A stretch of 10,637 nt of DNA from Bacteroidetes/Chlorobi group bacterium ChocPot_Mid (lineage in GTDB: Bacteria > Bacteroidota > Ignavibacteria > Kapaibacteriales > UBA2268): NCBI GenBank assembly GCA_003731675.1, contig RCNQ01000014.1, positions 1 to 10,637 on the forward strand. The letters are read 5' to 3'. The translations under genes were made by a program, and so were the position numbers. Below are positions 5,295-10,637 of this stretch, piece after piece (position 1 is the stretch's first letter; every line of letters begins with the position of its first letter). The notes below the pieces were generated by a model, which had not been told where the DNA came from, did not search any database, and worked only from the letters and a program-made list of their open reading frames with translations.

Positions 5295-5756
5295 ATGCTT
5301 TTATCTCAGGACACCAATAACATTTTGGACTTCCTTGACTATTCAACTTCGAATAGTCTAAGGAAGCGAAATGATATTGGTACAATCCTCGAGTTATCAG
5401 CTTCTTACAATGAAATAAATGCTTTGCAGCAGTTACTTTTTGATGGCTCATCTCTTTGGAATATTCACAAAGCATTAAAACGTCATATTAATGACACCGA
5501 TAGCATTCTAAAACTTCAATCAGAATACCAAAACCTCATAGGTCAGTTAAAAAATCAATTGACTACATTAGTCGGCACAGAGCATCCTGAAGTAACCGAA
5601 AGATTTAATAAAATATACCTGAACAACTCAGCAGGAGCTACTGCAAATTTAATTGACTTATCACATGATTTAGCAGAGTTAAAATTTGTCATTGCAAGAC
5701 TTAAAAGCCCTTCAAATCAAGAGAATTCCTTCAATTCTTCAGCATCATCAAAATGA
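5295..5756 (+). CDS. Hypothetical helical protein (153 residues) with a hairpin in its 5' coding region
   Basis: I do not recognise this protein. It lacks a signal peptide or membrane segment and looks mostly alpha-helical and cytoplasmic: LELSASYNEINALQQLLFDG (33-52), a Trp-containing segment SLWNIHKALKRH, then long polar helices with heptad-like Leu/Ile spacing (QSEYQNLIGQLKNQLTTLV and NLIDLSHDLAELKFVIARLK). The tail is Ser/Asn-rich. Coiled-coil or protein-interaction roles are plausible, but that is inference from composition. The ATG is 6 bp after the microprotein stop with no Shine-Dalgarno, so translation may depend on coupling. Codons 7-29 form a 69-nt near-perfect hairpin, unusual this close to a start codon. 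The only Met is the first residue. The last 40 bp overlap the 3' end of murE on the other strand. That the frame is coding is likely from its length and normal residue mix. Confidence 0.7.
   Translation: MLLSQDTNNILDFLDYSTSNSLRKRNDIGTILELSASYNEINALQQLLFDGSSLWNIHKALKRHINDTDSILKLQSEYQNLIGQLKNQLTTLVGTEHPEVTERFNKIYLNNSAGATANLIDLSHDLAELKFVIARLKSPSNQENSFNSSASSK
5313..5381 (+). repeat. 69-nt near-perfect hairpin inside the 5' coding region
   Basis: The arms pair in three blocks. ACCAATA (5313-5319) pairs with TATTGGT (5375-5381). After an A/A mismatch, CATTTTG (5321-5327) pairs with CGAAATG (5367-5373), with one T-G wobble. After a 2-nt bulge (5328-5329), CTTCCTTGACTATTC (5330-5344) pairs with GAATAGTC and AAGGAAG (5351-5366, bulged T at 5359). 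The loop is AACTTC. This totals 29 pairs. The wobble holds only in RNA made from the plus strand. The element covers exactly 23 codons. Confidence 0.9.
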
Positions 5757-7192
5757 CTTTTCTCATTTCCATAAATTTGATAATTTTCATGACCTTTTCC
5801 TGCAACTAAAATTAAATCGCTTTCTTTGGATTTTTCGACAGCATACTTTATCGCTTCTTTTCTGTTAGCTATGACTTCTACATAACTCAATCTTTCTTCA
5901 TCAATCCCTTTTAAAATATCATCAATAATATCCCTCGAATTTTCATTTCTCGGATTGTCATCAGTTACAATAGTCAAATCAGCTATAGTTGAAGATATCT
6001 TACCCATTAAAGGTCTTTTCGTTTTATCCCTGTCACCGCCACAACCAAAAACACAAATTAATTTCGAATCATTCTTAGCAATGTCAATCATTTCCCTGCA
6101 TGTAAGCAAAGCTTTTTCCAATGAATCAGGTGTGTGAGAATAATCCACAATACCTATTGCACCATTTTTCAACTTGATTCTTTGCATTCTTCCCGGTGCC
6201 CCAGTAGCTTCACTAATAGCTGATTGAATAATATCATTACTTATCCCATAAAGCTTTGCACATACAATTGCCGATACACAATTATCTATATTAAACCTCC
6301 CGAGCATTGGCGTAGAATAATATTCAGTTCGACCATCAAAATCAATACTAAATTTAGTCGTATTATAATTCAAGGATTCATTAATAATTCTTACATTGTT
6401 AAAACTTTTTCTTCCAAACTTGATTTTCTGTTTTGGCTGAATGCCATCAAGCATAAAATCAGCATAATCATCATCACCATTTACTATTGCTTTCCCATTT
6501 TCACTCAACATGTTGAAGAGCATTTTCTTTGCTCTGGCATATTCATCCATTGTCCTGTGATAATCAAGATGCTCATGCGTCAGGTTTGTAAAAACTGCAC
6601 AGTCAAAATCAATTGAAGCTACTCTGTTTTGTTGTAAGGCATGAGAAGAAACCTCCATAAAAACAAATTCAACACCGTAATTTCTCATTTTATCGAAATG
6701 ACCGAAAAGTTCTAAAGATTCAGGAGTAGTATGAGTAGCTTCTTCAAATTCATCTCCACAGAAGATACCTGTTGTCCCAACGACACCAGTTTTGAAATTT
6801 TGCTTTTCAAAAATTGCTTTAAGAAGATAAGTTATTGTTGTTTTCCCGTTTGTCCCCGTAACTCCTATAACTTTAATATTATTAAGTGGATTATTATACC
6901 AGTTTTTTGACATTACAGCCAAAGCTTTACGTGAGTTATCTACCTGAATAACAGTAAGTTCAGGCAAATTTGGAATAAATTCGGGAACATCTTCACAAAT
7001 AAATGATGAAATGCCATTATCTATTAATTTTTTAATATAACTATGTCCGTCAGTTTTACTCCCTTTTATAGCAACAAAAACACTTCCTCTATTGCACTTC
7101 CTCGAATCATAAGCAATTCCTTCAATCTGCTTATTCATTCCGCCACTCACCACTTTACATTCAATCCCCCCAATTACATCACTAAGTTTCAT
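5717..7192 (-). CDS. murE: UDP-N-acetylmuramoyl-L-alanyl-D-glutamate--2,6-diaminopimelate ligase
   Basis: MurE adds the third stem-peptide amino acid to UDP-MurNAc-L-Ala-D-Glu in the cytoplasm, using ATP. From the ATG at 7192 it has 491 residues, normal for the family. The frame is open to 7231, but the MurE N-terminal domain begins with MKLSDVIGG; ATG 7198 is the other candidate. Visible motifs: P-loop GVTGTNGKTT (110-119), THTTPESLE, the EVSSHAL block, FTNLTHEHLDYH, the ARAKK segment that holds the carbamylated lysine, DYSHTPDSLEKAL, GCGGDRDKTKRPLM, DDNPR (411-415) and GKGHE (465-469). DNPR is the signature for meso-diaminopimelate rather than lysine, so the organism should have DAP-type peptidoglycan. 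It lies outside any mur gene cluster visible here. Its 3' end overlaps the unknown plus-strand gene by 40 bp, and its 5' end is divergent from secG. Confidence 0.95.
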   Translation of the reverse strand: MKLSDVIGGIECKVVSGGMNKQIEGIAYDSRKCNRGSVFVAIKGSKTDGHSYIKKLIDNGISSFICEDVPEFIPNLPELTVIQVDNSRKALAVMSKNWYNNPLNNIKVIGVTGTNGKTTITYLLKAIFEKQNFKTGVVGTTGIFCGDEFEEATHTTPESLELFGHFDKMRNYGVEFVFMEVSSHALQQNRVASIDFDCAVFTNLTHEHLDYHRTMDEYARAKKMLFNMLSENGKAIVNGDDDYADFMLDGIQPKQKIKFGRKSFNNVRIINESLNYNTTKFSIDFDGRTEYYSTPMLGRFNIDNCVSAIVCAKLYGISNDIIQSAISEATGAPGRMQRIKLKNGAIGIVDYSHTPDSLEKALLTCREMIDIAKNDSKLICVFGCGGDRDKTKRPLMGKISSTIADLTIVTDDNPRNENSRDIIDDILKGIDEERLSYVEVIANRKEAIKYAVEKSKESDLILVAGKGHENYQIYGNEKSHFDDAEELKEFS

Positions 7193-7254
7193 TCTCATCT
7201 CACAAACAATTAAAACATTCACAAACATCAATTACAACTTAAATAAAAAAAATG

Positions 7255-7286
7255 TTTGATAAAAGCAAAATTTTTCATTAAATTTG
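7255..7286 (+). promoter_or_regulatory. Bacteroidota-type promoter of secG
   Basis: TTTG (7255-7258) and TAAATTTG (7279-7286) are separated by 20 nt and match the Bacteroidota primary sigma consensus TTTG / TAnnTTTG at every fixed base. The start of transcription should be near 7291-7294, giving a leader of about 30 nt before the ATG at 7326. It is the best promoter match in the window. Confidence 0.65.
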
Positions 7287-7325
7287 TAGTTCTGAAAATT
7301 GAAAGAAAAATAAATAGGTTATATA

Positions 7326-7682
7326 ATGTATACTGTATTAATAATTTTGATATTATTCGGTGCAATTTTAATGATTGCAGTAGTGCTTTTACAACCAGGT
7401 AAAGGTGATTTGACAGCCACTTTCGGCGGATTAAGCTCCCAGTTCGGAGCAGTATTTGGTATGCAAAGAGCTAACGACTTGTTAGCAAAAGTAACCAAAT
7501 GGATTGCCGCCATTATTTTAATCCTTATTCTTCTGACTAACAAGTTTTTTGTCAGTCAGGATACTGTCAAAGAGCAATTAAAACCAGTTACTGAAGGAGC
7601 AAGCGTCCCTGCACAACAAGCACCAGGAAACTTGGCTCCACCACCTGTTACTCCAAAACCAGGTGATGTACCACAAGAATAA
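7326..7682 (+). CDS. secG: Preprotein translocase subunit SecG
   Basis: SecG is the small accessory subunit of the SecYEG channel in the inner membrane and stimulates SecA-driven export. The 118-residue protein has the usual two-helix hairpin: first membrane segment at about 2-22, then the signature VVLLQPGKGD (19-28), a cytoplasmic loop with FGGLSSQFG and MQRANDLLAKVTKW, and a second membrane segment at about 59-74. The tail (about 85-118) is rich in Pro, Ala and Gln, a common, poorly conserved extension in this family. It is a single-gene unit with its own promoter upstream and a strong terminator just after the stop. No Shine-Dalgarno is seen before the ATG. Confidence 0.95.
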   Translation: MYTVLIILILFGAILMIAVVLLQPGKGDLTATFGGLSSQFGAVFGMQRANDLLAKVTKWIAAIILILILLTNKFFVSQDTVKEQLKPVTEGASVPAQQAPGNLAPPPVTPKPGDVPQE

Positions 7683-7688
7683 AAAATT

Positions 7689-7716
7689 AAAAAGCCGCAA
7701 TCAAGCGGCTTTTTTT
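7689..7716 (+). terminator. Bidirectional intrinsic terminator between secG and the channel gene
   Basis: AAAAAGCCGC (7689-7698) and GCGGCTTTTT (7705-7714) form a perfect 10-bp stem around the loop AATCAA, followed by a T run to 7716. The A run on the other side gives a T run on the minus strand, so it can end both secG (stop at 7682) and the convergent channel gene (stop at 7739). Confidence 0.92.
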
Positions 7717-7738
7717 ATTTTTCATTGATTATATATTT

Positions 7739-9694
7739 CTATCCTACTTGTTCTTCTTCTGAGATTACTATGATTTTATCTCCTTCCGAGAAAAATATTT
7801 GGTTAGATTTCTTCGGATTAACGATAACACCATAAGCAAGCACATATTCCTCACTGGTTGGAGCTTTGTTTTCCTGCAATTTATAACCGATAGCAATTTG
7901 ATTCCTTTGCCTTGCTGACTCAAGAATTGTATAGAAATTTACAGGACGTCCTAATTCCACATAATTTTCTGCTGGTTTAATATAGATAGCAGGACCACCA
8001 GCTGTGAAAAGGTCTTCAAAAACAGTTTTTAATTCCTTATTCTCTGAAATCTGTGCCAACATCAAACTATCTAATTTAACACTGACTATAAAATCATCTG
8101 TATGAGTTATTTCGGCTAATTTTCTGTTTCTGTCATCAAGCATCTCACTGACGATTGAGAATGAATGACCTTTTTTGTCCGCAATATCTCTCAAGTGAAG
8201 CAGTGTGCTCAAAGTCCTTGCATCTGTTGATTGGACATCGGACAAATCAGTCTGACTTAAAACAATAATATGGTCGTATTGATAAATGTTCAATTCATCG
8301 AGAATAGCTCTGTTCGTTGTATCTCCGAACCAATAAGAAACTGTTTGATGCGCCAAATCTGAGCAGTTAAGCGATAATTCAGTTTCAGCCACAGGATTTT
8401 CTGACACTACTGTGATTTTCGAACCGGGCCACACATAATTATCAAGCTCATTTATTATCAATGGTGCTCTCCTGTTCCATCCCAAAATCAAAGTACTTTC
8501 CGATTTTGGTGGCACATATTTTGGTGCAACCCGAATAGCTCCAGGGTCAATACCATATTCTTTCATTCCAGAAACAACAACAGTGTCATCATCTTCAGAA
8601 ATAGCAATTACTCTGTCACCATGCTCAATTTTAGTATTTAAAGGAGGTTTAATCATTATCGTACCGTCTTTACGACGTATGCCGATGATAGCTGATGTTT
8701 CATAAGAAAACATAGCTTCAACAAATGTCCTTCCTATCAATTTGGGTTCCTCCTGGAAATAAATTTCGTCACCGCTGAAATCCAAAAGTTCAGTAAATAC
8801 AACAGAAAGTCCAGGCTGCCTGCAGGTTTGTGCAGTTATTCTGGATATCAAATAATCGAAAATAACCAACTGTACCTCGTCTTTACCTGCAATCTGGGCT
8901 ATTGGTACATTTTTGGGGTCTCTGATTTCTGCAGTGATATGATATTTATGTGGATGAGGTCTTCGGTTTGGATTATTTGTTATAGCTAAAATTGTCTTGA
9001 TTACAATCGAATCAGGGTCTCCGTGTTCAGGTGCAAGAATAATGATTGATTTTGCTTCGTGCAAGTTAATAATCTCCAGGTCCAGCAAATCAATAGGATT
9101 ACCCGTCCTGCATATAACTCGTGTATTTTGTGTGTCGGCGACTTTAGCACGAATTTCATCTTCCATCTTTATTTTATCAATATCCGCTAAAATAGCAATA
9201 CAAGGGTCCTTTTGATTTTCGTTTGCTATCACTAATTCAGAAATAATCTGAAAGACTTGAAATGACCATCCAAGAATAACTGTATGATTTGTTTCAACTA
9301 CGAAAGAGCGTCCTTTACGTAAATCATTTATTTTCCTGGTTACTCCACTGCTAACAATACCTATTAAAGTACTGACTATCAAAATGCCGGCTACTGTTGA
9401 GATAAACATAAAAAACAGAAACCAGAAATGAATAGGGTCTTCCGAGATTACACCTCCATCAAGAGTCCTCAAAATTGTTACCCAAAACACATCCAAAAAA
9501 TTATATTCTTTTGGATTAGCAATTCCTAAAACCGGCTCTGGTGGTATTGACCCGGTAAAATAAATAATTACAGCTAAAACAACCATTCCAATAAATGCAC
9601 TAACAAAAAGAAGCACTATTGGTGCAATTGTCCCTTTGGACATCAGATTGTCAAACTTGTAGTTAATATGCTGAATTAATGTTGCTCTTTTCAT
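7739..9694 (-). CDS. CASTOR/POLLUX-type putative ion channel with two RCK-like domains
   Basis: A 651-residue membrane protein resembling bacterial relatives of the plant CASTOR and POLLUX channels. The N-terminus has a membrane segment (about 24-47), a pore-like re-entrant region (66-82, LDVFWVTILRTLDGG) and a second membrane segment (89-115). Two Rossmann-type regulatory domains follow, starting at HTVILGWSFQVFQIISEL (137-154) and STLILGWNRRAPLIINEL (400-417). TrkA-C-like segments contain PKLIGRTFVEAMF and HGDRVIAISEDDD. Such channels pass K+ or Ca2+, with gating controlled by ligand at the RCK ring; the ion cannot be told here. The filter position reads LDGGVIS, not the GYG of K+ channels, nor the DPGTM form I associate with other bacterial homologues. 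Only two membrane helices are seen, against four in the plant proteins. The gene is monocistronic, with a candidate promoter and shared terminator. Confidence 0.82.
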   Translation of the reverse strand: MKRATLIQHINYKFDNLMSKGTIAPIVLLFVSAFIGMVVLAVIIYFTGSIPPEPVLGIANPKEYNFLDVFWVTILRTLDGGVISEDPIHFWFLFFMFISTVAGILIVSTLIGIVSSGVTRKINDLRKGRSFVVETNHTVILGWSFQVFQIISELVIANENQKDPCIAILADIDKIKMEDEIRAKVADTQNTRVICRTGNPIDLLDLEIINLHEAKSIIILAPEHGDPDSIVIKTILAITNNPNRRPHPHKYHITAEIRDPKNVPIAQIAGKDEVQLVIFDYLISRITAQTCRQPGLSVVFTELLDFSGDEIYFQEEPKLIGRTFVEAMFSYETSAIIGIRRKDGTIMIKPPLNTKIEHGDRVIAISEDDDTVVVSGMKEYGIDPGAIRVAPKYVPPKSESTLILGWNRRAPLIINELDNYVWPGSKITVVSENPVAETELSLNCSDLAHQTVSYWFGDTTNRAILDELNIYQYDHIIVLSQTDLSDVQSTDARTLSTLLHLRDIADKKGHSFSIVSEMLDDRNRKLAEITHTDDFIVSVKLDSLMLAQISENKELKTVFEDLFTAGGPAIYIKPAENYVELGRPVNFYTILESARQRNQIAIGYKLQENKAPTSEEYVLAYGVIVNPKKSNQIFFSEGDKIIVISEEEQVG

Positions 9695-9733
9695 TACTTT
9701 TCTAATTATTAATTAATGAATAACTTTTACACT

Positions 9734-9765
9734 CAAATTTATCCGTATGAATGACAAAAGTCAAC
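9734..9765 (-). promoter_or_regulatory. Bacteroidota-type promoter of the channel gene
   Basis: On the minus strand GTTG (9765-9762) and TAAATTTG (9741-9734) are 20 nt apart. The -7 element is a perfect TAnnTTTG, identical to that of secG; the -33 element has one mismatch to TTTG. The transcript would start about 30 nt before the ATG at 9694. Confidence 0.5.
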
Positions 9766-9844
9766 TTCAAAAATTCAATTTAACAATTATTTATTTAAGT
9801 AGCAATAAGAATTTTATGTTTGAATGCAGATTTTTTTATTTGTT

Positions 9845-10621
9845 TCAAGGAATATTGATTCTTTTTCTGTAGAACTTACTTTTACCTATTCTCACTTCAG
9901 CAATATAATCACCTGAAGGCATAGGTCTGCCCCTGTCATCTCTTAAATTCCAGATAAATTTATGTGTCCCGGGATTACGTATTCCTTTGAATATATTAGC
10001 TACAACTGTTGCCTGTAAAGAATAAATAACAATTTCTACTTCTTCGGTATAATCCAAATCAAATTTTATCTCTGGTGATACATCTTCAAGAATCCCCAGA
10101 AATATTCCTATTTGTTGTGGTGAAATACTGAATCCGCTATTTATTCTGTTTGGTAAAAAAGGTACATAGAAAGCATTATCTATCATTACTTGCCGGTTTA
10201 CTATCTCTACCGGACTTGGTGCAAGAATGTCTGGTCTTAATGCGAGATTATCAAGTACTATCTGCCAGCTGTTACCCTTGCCGAAGTTTTGTATAACGTT
10301 ATAATTATCCGAAAATCTCTTCAAGTCATTGTGTAATCTGACTGAAACAGGTATTTTCAGTCTTTTTGCCTGAAAGTATATGCTATCTTGCAATTGTGTC
10401 GGGAAATATCCCATCGGGTATTCAGATTGCAATCCCTCATCTTCGTAAAGTGGTTTTGTATTAGCAGTATCTTGTCTGTTTATTGTTAAGTCAGCAATAC
10501 TTTGATTCCAGTGAGCTATTACTCCCCTATCCTGATTATATGAATAAATGATTGAATTTATGCAAATTAAATTAATAGCAACTAATAATATCAAATGCCA
10601 TATTTTTTGACTTCTGTTCAC
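9845..10621 (-). CDS. Envelope protein with N-terminal membrane anchor and C-terminal FlgD-like Ig domain
   Basis: A 258-residue protein of unknown function. A single hydrophobic segment (about 8-26, WHLILLVAINLICINSIIY) is a signal anchor or uncleaved signal peptide, so the body should be outside the inner membrane. The middle (about 60-180) has no domain I recognise. The last 75 residues look like a FlgD-type Ig fold: VEIVIYSLQATVVANIF, then FKGIRNPGTHKFIWNLRDD, GRPMPSGDYIAEVRIG and a final basic strand. This domain is common at the C-termini of secreted FCB-group proteins, but here it lacks the usual type IX sorting signal and is not preceded by large repeats. The start is GTG at 10621, immediately after an in-frame TAA, and the next Met is residue 70. 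Downstream, a 150-bp gap without a hairpin precedes the channel gene, so read-through is possible. Confidence 0.7.
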   Translation of the reverse strand: MNRSQKIWHLILLVAINLICINSIIYSYNQDRGVIAHWNQSIADLTINRQDTANTKPLYEDEGLQSEYPMGYFPTQLQDSIYFQAKRLKIPVSVRLHNDLKRFSDNYNVIQNFGKGNSWQIVLDNLALRPDILAPSPVEIVNRQVMIDNAFYVPFLPNRINSGFSISPQQIGIFLGILEDVSPEIKFDLDYTEEVEIVIYSLQATVVANIFKGIRNPGTHKFIWNLRDDRGRPMPSGDYIAEVRIGKSKFYRKRINIP

Positions 10622-10637
10622 TTATTCTATTTTTTCT

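Noticed and set aside
6224..6616. Open frame antisense to murE, 130 codons
   Set aside because: It is opposite the conserved MurE catalytic region; its Ile- and Tyr-rich sequence looks like a reverse-strand shadow.
7193..7231. Upstream extension of murE to the ATG at 7231
   Set aside because: The extra 13 residues are not part of the MurE fold; the family N-terminus begins at MKLSDVIGG.
1..10637. tRNA, rRNA, CRISPR array, insertion sequence or prophage genes
   Set aside because: None seen: no regularly spaced repeats, no transposase or integrase motifs, and no tRNA-like cloverleaf in the gaps. A covariance-model scan would be needed to exclude small RNAs.

Overview
The window is AT-rich chromosomal DNA carrying housekeeping and cell-envelope genes. 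It most likely comes from a Gram-negative member of the Bacteroidota/Chlorobiota (FCB) group; an Ignavibacteria- or Kapabacteria-like genome would fit, but I cannot place it to genus. Four things support this. An LpxH-type lipid A enzyme and an outer-membrane-type lipoprotein imply an outer membrane. MurE carries the meso-diaminopimelate signature. A FlgD-like Ig domain ends an envelope protein. Two gene starts have the Bacteroidota -7 element TAnnTTTG with a TTTG-like -33 element 20 nt upstream. Strong Shine-Dalgarno sites occur at only a few genes.

Layout. Bases 1-1823 (minus strand) hold a tight cluster: an ABC-transporter auxiliary lipoprotein, type III pantothenate kinase (coaX), and the N-terminal part of a family 2 glycosyltransferase cut by the window edge. 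A 145-bp divergent gap leads to a plus-strand lipid block (1969-3857): lpxH, then an ArsR-type regulator translationally coupled to a PlsC-type acyltransferase. A hairpin terminator separates it from the convergent minus-strand ppk2 (3961-4842). After a 296-bp AT-rich gap, the plus strand carries a 49-residue membrane microprotein and a 153-residue protein of unknown function (5139-5756). The latter runs 40 bp tail-to-tail into minus-strand murE (5717-7192). Plus-strand secG follows with a strong promoter and terminator. Then come a minus-strand gene for a CASTOR/POLLUX-type ion channel (7739-9694) and a minus-strand envelope protein with a FlgD-like Ig domain (9845-10621).

How the genes fit together. 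Most products serve envelope building: lipid A (LpxH), phospholipid (PlsC), lipid trafficking (auxiliary lipoprotein), peptidoglycan (MurE), protein export (SecG) and glycosylation (GT2). CoaX and PPK2 supply CoA and nucleotide/polyphosphate metabolism. The putative channel and the two-gene unit at 5139-5756 are the least understood parts.

The most striking structure not explained by gene content is a near-perfect 69-nt hairpin at 5313-5381. It has 29 base pairs and a 6-nt loop, and lies inside codons 7-29 of the unknown protein, just downstream of its start codon. A second is a 22-bp imperfect palindrome at the start of the ArsR-type regulator gene, placed where an autoregulatory operator would be expected. 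No tRNA, rRNA, CRISPR array, insertion sequence or prophage gene was seen.
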